Shown piece after piece: positions 9,389-16,099 of a stretch of DNA of 64,000 bases; the stretch's first letter is position 1, and each line of letters begins with the position of its first letter. The position numbers and the translations under genes are program-made. The DNA is from Kribbella kalugense (GTDB lineage: Bacteria; Actinomycetota; Actinomycetes; Propionibacteriales; Kribbellaceae), in NCBI RefSeq assembly GCF_004365875.1, contig NZ_SODF01000001.1, positions 3,472,001-3,536,000 of the forward strand, read 5' to 3'. The notes below the pieces were generated by a model. It had not been told where the DNA came from and did not search any database. It saw only the letters and a list, made by a program, of their open reading frames with translations.

Positions 9389-10441
9389 TTACTCGACTCC
9401 GGCTTGGCTGAACAGGGCGACCTTCAGGGCCCCGGTGACCGCGGGACGCGAGAACACGTCGTACGCGTCCTGCATCTCGTGGAGACCGAACCGATGGGTG
9501 ATCAGCTCGGACAGCTCCAGCCGGCCGGCCGCGACCATCGCCAGCAGCCGCGGCGTCGTCCACGTGTCGACCAGACCCGTGGTGATGGTGACGTTCTTGA
9601 TCCAGAGATCCTCGAGATGGAGCGTCACCGCCGCACCATGTACGCCGACGTTCGCGACCCGACCGCCCGGCCGTACGACGCGGGTGCACAGCTCGAACGT
9701 GGCCGGGATCCCGACCGCCTCGATCGCCACATCGGCGCCGAGACCACCCGTCAGCTCACGAACCGTGGCCTCTACGTCCTCGTCCGGATCGAGCGCCAGG
9801 TCCGCGCCCCGCAGGAGCGCGGCCTTCCGCCGCGAGTCGGCGGCGTCGACCACGACGATCCGCGTGGGGCTGAACAGCTTGCTGGTGGCGATCGCCGCCA
9901 GGCCGATCGGGCCTGCTCCCACGATCACGACCGTGTCGCCCGGCGCGACCTTGCCGTTCAGCACACCGACCTCGTACGACGTCGGCAGGATGTCCGCGAG
10001 CAGCACCGCCGCTTCGTCAGTGACGTTGTCAGGCAGCTTGTACACGGACCGATCCGCGAACGGAACCCGAACCTGCTCGGCCTGAGTGCCGTCGATCAGG
10101 TGACCGAGGATCCAGCCACCACCGCCGAGGCATTGGCCGTAGTGGCCCTGCCGGCAGTACTCACACCGACCGCACGACGAAATGCACGAGATCAGCACCC
10201 GATCGCCGATCGCCACGCCACGAACGCCGCTACCGACAGCCGTGATCGTGCCGACTGCCTCGTGACCGAGGATCCGGCCCGGCTGGACCGTCGGCACGTC
10301 GCCCTTCAGGATGTGCAGATCGGTACCACAGATCGTCACCGCGTCGACGCGGACGATCGCGTCCTCCGGATCCTGGATCACCGGGTCCGGCACTTCCTGC
10401 CAGCTCCGCTGCCCCGGACCGTTGTAAACCAATGCCTTCAT
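9389..10441 (-). CDS. Zinc-dependent alcohol dehydrogenase (MDR family)
   Basis: A 350-residue zinc alcohol dehydrogenase. Catalytic zinc ligands are C38 (TICGTD) and H60-E61 (LGHEAVG). The structural zinc set is complete at C90, C93, C96 and C104 (CGRCEYCRQGHYGQC). The NAD(P) fold follows with VVIVGAGPIGLAAIA. It should oxidise an alcohol or reduce an aldehyde with NAD(H); substrate unknown. The ATG at 10441 is preferred over the adjoining GTG because GGGAGGT is 5 bases before the ATG but only 2 before the GTG. It follows the Usp gene and probably shares the GAPDH-Usp transcript, ending in the strong hairpin just downstream. Confidence 0.93.
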   Translation of the reverse strand: MKALVYNGPGQRSWQEVPDPVIQDPEDAIVRVDAVTICGTDLHILKGDVPTVQPGRILGHEAVGTITAVGSGVRGVAIGDRVLISCISSCGRCEYCRQGHYGQCLGGGGWILGHLIDGTQAEQVRVPFADRSVYKLPDNVTDEAAVLLADILPTSYEVGVLNGKVAPGDTVVIVGAGPIGLAAIATSKLFSPTRIVVVDAADSRRKAALLRGADLALDPDEDVEATVRELTGGLGADVAIEAVGIPATFELCTRVVRPGGRVANVGVHGAAVTLHLEDLWIKNVTITTGLVDTWTTPRLLAMVAAGRLELSELITHRFGLHEMQDAYDVFSRPAVTGALKVALFSQAGVE

Positions 10442-10483
10442 CACAGACCTCCCTTGACGAAACTCTCCACCTTCAGGTGCCGC

Positions 10484-11332
10484 TCATGACTCCTGGTGCC
10501 GGCGGACGACGGCGACCGGTGCGTCCGCGTGGTGCAGCAGGCTTTGGCTGACGGATCCCAGCAGCAGGCCGGCGACACCACCGCGGCCGCGGGAACCGAC
10601 GACCATGAGAGACGCGCCCTCCGACAACTCGATCAGTCGGGCGCTCGCCCGGCCCTCGGCCAAGGACGCCGTCACCTTGACTGTCGGGAACTTCTCGCGG
10701 TACGGCGCGACGGTCTCGGCGAGCCAGCTCGTGAGCAGCTCCTGCGTGATCGCGATCGGCGACACGTGGTTGTCCATCGGCCGCCAGCAATGCACGACCC
10801 GCAGTGGCTGCCCGCTCCGGGCCGCCTCCTCGAAGGCGAACTCCAAGGCATCGGCGGACTCGGTCGATCCGTCGCTGCCCACAACCACCGTTCCGGTACG
10901 ACGTCCACCGCGCACCACGACCACCGGGCACGGCGCCTTCGCCGCGACCGACGTCGCCACCGACCCCATCACCGCGGCGGACATCTTGCTCCGGGACCGG
11001 GTTCCGAGAACAACCATCTCGGCCCGGCCGGCCTCGCTCAGGATCGCATTGGACGCATCAGAACTCGCCAGCCAACCGGAGCCGCCGTCGTACCCGAGCC
11101 GGTCCCGCGCGTACTGCACCGCGTGATCCAGCTCCTGCTGGAACTTGTCGAGCGGCGTCGGCGGCGGAACGTACCCTTCGATGCCCAGCGCCGGCCACCG
11201 ACTGAGCTCGTCCAGATAGGCCCGGATCACCCGGACCGCCAAGCCACGCCCATCGGCCGCCTCGACGGCCCAGTGCAACGCAACCTGACTCTCGGCCGTG
11301 TCGTCGACACCCACGAGGATGTATTTCTTCAT
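10484..11332 (-). CDS. Universal stress protein, tandem UspA domains
   Basis: A 282-residue protein with two UspA domains. Domain 1 (about 1-141) starts KKYILVGVDDTAESQVAL and ends AAKAPCPVVVVRG. Domain 2 (about 146-280) starts GTVVVGSDGSTESADAL and holds VVGSRGRGGVAGLLLGSVS, the ATP-binding G-2X-G-9X-G-S/T motif in full, so at least this half probably binds ATP. Such proteins modulate growth arrest in actinobacteria. The gene lies 36 bases after GAPDH and 42 bases before the alcohol dehydrogenase, all on the minus strand, which suggests one transcript of GAPDH-Usp-Adh. Confidence 0.94.
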   Translation of the reverse strand: MKKYILVGVDDTAESQVALHWAVEAADGRGLAVRVIRAYLDELSRWPALGIEGYVPPPTPLDKFQQELDHAVQYARDRLGYDGGSGWLASSDASNAILSEAGRAEMVVLGTRSRSKMSAAVMGSVATSVAAKAPCPVVVVRGGRRTGTVVVGSDGSTESADALEFAFEEAARSGQPLRVVHCWRPMDNHVSPIAITQELLTSWLAETVAPYREKFPTVKVTASLAEGRASARLIELSEGASLMVVGSRGRGGVAGLLLGSVSQSLLHHADAPVAVVRRHQES

Positions 11333-11368
11333 CGATCCGCTCCTTTCATCGACTCTTGTCGGCTCCCG

Positions 11369-12376
11369 TCACAGGGAACTCGCGACCAGCTCGGTCAGGT
11401 CGACCAGGCGGCTGGTGTAGCCCCACTCGTTGTCGTACCAACCGAAGACCTTGACCAGGTGGTCCTGGACCTGCGTGAGCTGCGCGTCGAAGATGCACGA
11501 CGACGGATCGCCGATGATGTCGTGCGACACGATCGGATCCGTGGTGTAACGCAAGATGCCCTTCAGCTGTCCGGCCGCGGCATCGGCGAAGACCTGGTTC
11601 ACCTGCTCCACCGTGGCCGCCTCGGACAGCTCGACGGTCAGATCGGTCAGCGACCCGTCCTCGATCGGAACCCGCACGGCGACACCGTCGATCTTCCCGG
11701 CCAACTCAGGGATCACCAGACCGACCGCGCGGGCCGCACCGGTGCTCGTCGGGATCAGGTTGGTGGCGCCCGAACGTCCACGGCGCAGATCCTTGTGCGG
11801 CGAGTCCAGCAGCACCTGGTCGTTGGTGTAACTGTGGATCGTCGTCATCAAACCACGCTCGATACCGAAGGCCCGGTGCAGCACCGACACCATCGGCGCC
11901 ACGCAATTCGTCGTACACGAAGCGTTCGAGATCACGTGATGCGTGGCCGGGTCGTAGTCGTCCTCGTTGACGCCGAGCACGACAGTGGTGTCGACGTCCT
12001 TGCCAGGCACCGACAAGATCACCTTGCGAGCACCGGCGGTCAGGTGCGCTCCGGCCGTCTCGCGGGTACGGAACTTGCCGGTCGACTCGATCACGATGTC
12101 GACGCCCAGGCCGGCCCAGTCGAGCTTGGCCGGATCACGTTCGGCGGTCGCCCGAATGGTCCTGCCGCCGACCGTGATCGAGTCGTCGGTGTGACCGACC
12201 TCTTCCTTCAAGGGCCCGTACGTCGAGTCGTAGCGCAGCAGGTGCGCGAGAGTCGCCGGTGTCGCGACATCGTTGATCGCGACCACCTCGACCCCGCTCG
12301 ACGGCCGTTCGAGCACACAGCGCAGATAGTCCCGCCCGATCCGCCCGAACCCGTTGATTCCTACCCGAACACTCAT
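11369..12376 (-). CDS. gap: Glyceraldehyde-3-phosphate dehydrogenase, type I
   Basis: A 335-residue GAPDH, the glycolytic enzyme that makes 1,3-bisphosphoglycerate from glyceraldehyde 3-phosphate with NAD. The N-terminus SVRVGINGFGRIGRDYLR is the Rossmann motif, VVAINDVATP suggests NAD preference, and the catalytic Cys154 lies in NASCTTNCVAP. IPTSTGAARAVG and WYDNEWGYTSRLVDL are typical C-terminal blocks. The start is taken at MSVRVGINGFG; a longer open frame extends over 150 codons upstream but covers the divergent PPK2 gene. Its place in a stress island suggests a second, condition-specific copy beside the main glycolytic gene, which is inference. A GGGACC motif lies 64 bases upstream. Confidence 0.95.
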   Translation of the reverse strand: MSVRVGINGFGRIGRDYLRCVLERPSSGVEVVAINDVATPATLAHLLRYDSTYGPLKEEVGHTDDSITVGGRTIRATAERDPAKLDWAGLGVDIVIESTGKFRTRETAGAHLTAGARKVILSVPGKDVDTTVVLGVNEDDYDPATHHVISNASCTTNCVAPMVSVLHRAFGIERGLMTTIHSYTNDQVLLDSPHKDLRRGRSGATNLIPTSTGAARAVGLVIPELAGKIDGVAVRVPIEDGSLTDLTVELSEAATVEQVNQVFADAAAGQLKGILRYTTDPIVSHDIIGDPSSCIFDAQLTQVQDHLVKVFGWYDNEWGYTSRLVDLTELVASSL

Positions 12377-12439
12377 CGTCAGTCCCTCAGTCGGCTGTAC
12401 CGTCACCTTCATTCGACCGGCTGGATCGAGGAACTTGCA

Positions 12440-12453
12440 GAGTCGAAGGTCCC
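12440..12453 (-). promoter_or_regulatory. GGGACC-type DevR/DosR-like box between GAPDH and PPK2
   Basis: Minus-strand GGGACCTTCGACTC lies 64 bases upstream of the GAPDH start and 57 bases upstream of the PPK2 start, so one site could serve both divergent genes. It matches GGGACCTTTGGCTC at 7012 in 12 of 14 positions. Confidence 0.5.
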
Positions 12454-12509
12454 GTCTTGCCCGCGAGGTGGACCGTGCAAGCCGGGCGCGGATGCGAGAT
12501 GGTTCAGGG

Positions 12510-13316
12510 ATGAGTGCTGCGAAGAAGCGGTTGCCGAAGAAGCTGTACGAGCAGGAGCTACTGCGGCTGCAGGCCGAACTGGTGAAGCTGCAGGAGTGGG
12601 TCCGGGTCGAGGGCGCCCGAGTCGTGGTGATCTTCGAGGGACGTGACGCCGCCGGGAAGGGCAGCACGATCAAACGCGTGACCGAATTCCTCAACCCCCG
12701 CGTCGCGCGGATCGCCGCGCTCCCCGCGCCGACCGAGCGGGAACGGTCGCAGTGGTACTTCCAGCGGTACGTCGACCACCTGCCGGCCGCGGGTGAGATC
12801 GTGCTGTTCGACCGCAGCTGGTACAACCGGGCCGGCGTCGAGCGGGTGATGGGCTTCTGCACCAACCAGGAGTACGCACGGTTTCTGCATCAGTGCCCGA
12901 TCTTCGAGCGGCTCCTGGTCGAGGACGGCGTACTGCTGCGCAAGTACTGGTTCTCGGTCAGCGACAGCGAACAGGAGAGCCGCTTCCGCAGCCGCCTCGA
13001 GGACCCGATGCGGCGCTGGAAACTCTCCCCGATGGACCTCGAGTCGATCACCCGCTGGGAGGACTACTCGCGCGCCAAGGACGAGATGTTCGTCCACACC
13101 GACATCCCCGAAGCGCCTTGGTACGTCGTCGAGAGCGAGGACAAGCGCTCCGCGCGGATCAACATGATCGCGCACCTGCTGTCGACCGTGCCGTACCACG
13201 AGGTCCAGCGACTGCCGCTAGAACTGCCACCGCGGCCGCCCACCAAGGGGTACGAACGCACGCCGCGAGAGATGCAGACCCAAGTCCCCGACCACGCGAC
13301 CGAACTCCGGCGCTAG
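12510..13316 (+). CDS. ppk2: Polyphosphate kinase 2
   Basis: A 268-residue PPK2, which moves phosphate between polyphosphate and nucleoside diphosphates. Walker A is GRDAAGKG (44-51), Walker B is LFDRSWYNR (99-107), and the lid/basic region and FSVSDSEQESRFRSRLEDPMR follow as in one-domain PPK2 proteins. Length matches the family. The ATG at 12510 is used; an ATG 18 bases earlier is also possible since neither has a strong ribosome site. It is divergent from GAPDH across 133 bases holding a GGGACC box, and its last 4 bases overlap the end of the convergent HD-domain gene. It suits energy supply in dormancy, linked with the phosphoketolase and acyl-CoA synthetase. Confidence 0.94.
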   Translation: MSAAKKRLPKKLYEQELLRLQAELVKLQEWVRVEGARVVVIFEGRDAAGKGSTIKRVTEFLNPRVARIAALPAPTERERSQWYFQRYVDHLPAAGEIVLFDRSWYNRAGVERVMGFCTNQEYARFLHQCPIFERLLVEDGVLLRKYWFSVSDSEQESRFRSRLEDPMRRWKLSPMDLESITRWEDYSRAKDEMFVHTDIPEAPWYVVESEDKRSARINMIAHLLSTVPYHEVQRLPLELPPRPPTKGYERTPREMQTQVPDHATELRR

Positions 13317-13918
13317 CGGTCCAACGCGTCGAGGGGGTTCGCGGCGATCCTGGAGCTGAGGCCGGACTTGACTGCCCGGGCGGCGGAACTGTCCGGCTTC
13401 CGCTCGGCCTGAGCACGGAAGCACGCGAGGAACTCGTCCGCGAGCCCGAGCCGGGGATACCGTCGGAGTACTTCGTCCTGGAAGGCAGGGCTGAAGTCGT
13501 CGAGGTTCTTCCCGACGATGTCCACCGCCGCCGCTCGCGACAGCAGGTGGCCCTCGGGATCATCGGCCACGTCCACGTCGGGCCACATGTGCCTGACGAT
13601 CACCTGACCGAGGCGTTCGCGGCGCTCGCTCGGCCAGCCGGCACCCGCGGCGAACACGCGGGCGACATGGCCGCCGGCCTCCTCGAAGGACACTGTGTGA
13701 CTGTCGAACTCCGGCGCCAGGCTGATGTCGTGGAACATCGCAGCCACGAACAGCAACTCGCCGTCGCACCGGATGCCGTGCTTTCTGGCGTATCCGGCCG
13801 CCCACAGGTAGACGCGGTGCGAGTGGCTCAGCAAGGCAGCGGACTGGTAGGCGGAAGCCACCTCCGAAGCCGCCAACGACGCGGCGGTATCAGGAATCAC
13901 GAGGTCCACGACGGTCAT
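13313..13918 (-). CDS. HD-domain hydrolase-like protein
   Basis: A 201-residue protein with an HD phosphohydrolase domain. The first metal His lies in SHSHRVYLWA and the HD pair is FVAAMFHDISLAPEF (about 64). VIVRHMWPDVD supplies a later His. This looks like the small cytoplasmic HD proteins annotated as cyanamide hydratase-like or generic metal-dependent phosphohydrolases. Substrate unknown. It is the last gene of the minus-strand operon that begins at tldD: its start overlaps the YjbR-like gene by 29 bases, and its end overlaps the convergent PPK2 gene by 4. Confidence 0.82.
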   Translation of the reverse strand: MTVVDLVIPDTAASLAASEVASAYQSAALLSHSHRVYLWAAGYARKHGIRCDGELLFVAAMFHDISLAPEFDSHTVSFEEAGGHVARVFAAGAGWPSERRERLGQVIVRHMWPDVDVADDPEGHLLSRAAAVDIVGKNLDDFSPAFQDEVLRRYPRLGLADEFLACFRAQAERKPDSSAARAVKSGLSSRIAANPLDALDR

Positions 13919-14258
13919 CCTTCGACGGTACGGCGCGGACGCCGCGCCGGGCGAGCCAGGAGTCTGTCAGGATCTCGGTCAGTTCGGTCTCGCCCAAGCG
14001 GTCGAGCCAGGCCCAGATCGTCGCCTTGACCTTGAAGACGTTGACGACGAAGAAGACGTCTGAGCGGTCCGCGAGGATGTCCGGAGCGTCGAGGTCCAGG
14101 GACCAGAATTGGAGGATCTCTCGGCCGGTGTCGTCCCATCGGAGTCTGGCGAATGGGTGGCGGCCGATATCGAAGGTCGAGGATCCCTCGTGTGCATGGC
14201 CGGGCTTGGCGCCGGCGAGTTCACCGGCGATCCGTTCGACATCCTGCCAGGTCGCCAT
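13890..14258 (-). CDS. MmcQ/YjbR-family DNA-binding-like protein
   Basis: A 122-residue protein starting MATWQDVERIAGELAGAKPG, with FARLRWDDTGREILQFWS and VFKVKATIWAWLDRL. This is the pattern of small MmcQ/YjbR (CyaY-like fold) proteins found widely in actinobacteria. Their biochemical role is not established; nucleic-acid binding has been proposed. It sits 12 bases after the ProC-like gene and overlaps the HD gene by 29 bases, so it travels with the operon, but nothing links it to the catabolic genes other than position. Confidence 0.75.
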   Translation of the reverse strand: MATWQDVERIAGELAGAKPGHAHEGSSTFDIGRHPFARLRWDDTGREILQFWSLDLDAPDILADRSDVFFVVNVFKVKATIWAWLDRLGETELTEILTDSWLARRGVRAVPSKDDRRGPRDS

Positions 14259-14270
14259 TCACTCAATCTC

Positions 14271-15080
14271 TCACGATTGCTGACCGATCTGTGCGGTTCG
14301 GTCGCGGCCGGCCTCGGTTGCGACCATGACAGTGCCGCGGAGGCCGGCTTTTTCGAGTTCGCGGATCGCTGTGATGGTGGTTCCGCCCGGGCTACTGACG
14401 GCGGCGCGCAGGCTGACCGGGTCCTCGCCTGAATCACGAAGCATCGCGGCCGCGCCCACGGCCGTCTGAATCACCATCTCCTCGGACAGGGCACGAGGCA
14501 GTCCGAGCAGCACCCCGGCGTCGATCAACGCCTCCGCGAAGTAGAAGAAGAAGGCCGGTCCGCTCCCCGAGAACGCCGTGATCGCATTCATCTGACTCTC
14601 CGGCACCCGGGCCACCTTGCCGACCGCGCGGAGCAGCGACTCGGCCCGCTGCAGATGTACGTCCTCCGCGAAGGAGCCCGCGCTGATCGCCGTCATGGCT
14701 TCACCGACCGAGGCCGCCGTGTTCGGCATCGCACGTACGACGGGTGTCTTCGGCGGCAGGCCGCTCTCGATCTGAGTCGTGCTGATGCCGCCGACCACCG
14801 AGATGACCAACTGCTCGGCCGTCAACTGCAACCGAGGGAGCAGATCCTCGACGTGGTAGGGCTTCACCATGATCAGGACGGTGTCAGCCGCCCGAACAGC
14901 CTGAGCGAGATCCAGCGTCGAAACACCGAAACGATCGCGCAGGTACGCCGCTCTGTCGGGCAACTGCTCGACCACCGCGATCCGATCCCGATCCAGCAGC
15001 TCGCCGTCAAGCAGGCCGGACAACAACGCCGCGCAGATGTTGCCGCCACCAATGATCGCGAGCCGACCCGGCGCTGTCAT
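14271..15080 (-). CDS. proC: Pyrroline-5-carboxylate reductase family protein
   Basis: A 269-residue reductase of the ProC family, which reduces cyclic imino acids such as pyrroline-5-carboxylate with NAD(P)H. The Rossmann start is LAIIGGGNICAALLSGLL; VRAMPNTAASVGEAMTAI, SGSGPAFFFYFAEALIDAGV and SSPGGTTITAIRELEKAGLR are the conserved C-terminal blocks. Length is normal. It overlaps the upstream racemase-family gene by 4 bases, so translation is coupled. Because it lies in an operon with a proline-racemase-family enzyme and a phospholyase, its true substrate may be another cyclic imine (for instance a six-membered ring) rather than housekeeping P5C. That is inference; the gene symbol marks the family only. 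Confidence 0.9.
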   Translation of the reverse strand: MTAPGRLAIIGGGNICAALLSGLLDGELLDRDRIAVVEQLPDRAAYLRDRFGVSTLDLAQAVRAADTVLIMVKPYHVEDLLPRLQLTAEQLVISVVGGISTTQIESGLPPKTPVVRAMPNTAASVGEAMTAISAGSFAEDVHLQRAESLLRAVGKVARVPESQMNAITAFSGSGPAFFFYFAEALIDAGVLLGLPRALSEEMVIQTAVGAAAMLRDSGEDPVSLRAAVSSPGGTTITAIRELEKAGLRGTVMVATEAGRDRTAQIGQQS

Positions 15081-16099
15081 CGCAGCACGAATCCGGTGCC
15101 GAGCGGATCGTGGGGATCCAGCGTGAAGGTAGCGCGGCCGGTCTCGTAGGCCATACCGGCGACCTCGGTGACGACCGCGTCATGGCCGTCGGCGCGGACG
15201 AGTTCGGTCACCCGGCCGAGGAACGTCGTACCGACGATCGACTCGTGCCGCAGGGTTCGCCCGATCGGCAGCCGGCCGTCGTGGGCCAACAGGGCGATCC
15301 GGGCGGAGGTGCCCGATCCGCACGGCGATCGGTCCAGCTCGCCGTCCGCGAAGATCGTCACGTTGCGCTGGTGCGGGCCGTCGGCATCGTCGCCGAGGTC
15401 GTCGTACAGAATGGTGCCGTAGATGCCGTCGAGGCGGCTGTCGCTCGGATGGCGCGCCCACTCGGTGTCGTTGAGGGCCCACTTGATCTCGCGCCCGACC
15501 GCGATCAGGTCCGCGGTGTGCTCAGGTGCCACGCTCAGACCGACGGATCGAGCCGCGACGAACGCGTACAGGGCGCCGCCGTAGCTGACGTCGGCCTGCA
15601 CCTGCCCCCGGCCGGTCTTCACTTCGATGCCACGGGCAACGACGTACGACGGAATGTTCCGGAACGCGACCTGCTGCACCTCGCCACCCACACAGGTCAC
15701 CCGCGCGACGACCCGGCCAGACGGAACGTCGATCAGGACCTCCGTGTCACCGTCCGCAGCAGCGGCTACCTGCCCGGTCCGGACCGCCCACGCGCCGAGC
15801 GCGATCGTGCCATGCCCACAAGCCGTCGAGTAGCCGTCCTTGTGCCAGAACAGCACACCCAGGTCGGCGCCGTCGTCGTCAGCCGGCACCAGGAATCCGC
15901 CGTACATGTCGGCGTGGCCACGAGGCTCGTTGACCAGCAGTTGCCGTACGGCGTCAACCTCCGCCGACCCCTGCGCATACGACCGCCGGTCGAGCACCGT
16001 CGCCCCAGGAATCTCCGGCAGACCTCCCGTCACGATCCGAAACGGCTCGCCGGCGGTGTGGTAGTCCGTCACGCTCACCTCGGCCATCACCATGTTCAC
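15077..16099 (-). CDS. Proline racemase / 4-hydroxyproline 2-epimerase family protein
   Basis: A 340-residue member of the proline racemase family, which uses two Cys residues to move the alpha proton. Both are present: C94 in STACGHGTIALG and C260 in DRSPCGSGTSAR. A Cys pair marks racemases and epimerases rather than trans-3-hydroxyproline dehydratases, where the second Cys is Thr. Proline itself, 4-hydroxyproline or an analogue could be the substrate. The GTG at 16099 overlaps the previous stop (GTGA); ATG codons at 16093 and 16087 are alternatives. It is followed with a 4-base overlap by a ProC-like gene, which fits a cyclic amino acid pathway. Confidence 0.92.
   Translation of the reverse strand: MNMVMAEVSVTDYHTAGEPFRIVTGGLPEIPGATVLDRRSYAQGSAEVDAVRQLLVNEPRGHADMYGGFLVPADDDGADLGVLFWHKDGYSTACGHGTIALGAWAVRTGQVAAAADGDTEVLIDVPSGRVVARVTCVGGEVQQVAFRNIPSYVVARGIEVKTGRGQVQADVSYGGALYAFVAARSVGLSVAPEHTADLIAVGREIKWALNDTEWARHPSDSRLDGIYGTILYDDLGDDADGPHQRNVTIFADGELDRSPCGSGTSARIALLAHDGRLPIGRTLRHESIVGTTFLGRVTELVRADGHDAVVTEVAGMAYETGRATFTLDPHDPLGTGFVLR

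Noticed and set aside
10496..12646. A 716-codon plus-strand frame across Usp and GAPDH
   Set aside because: Shadow frame; no recognisable domain, and it overlaps genes with catalytic motifs.
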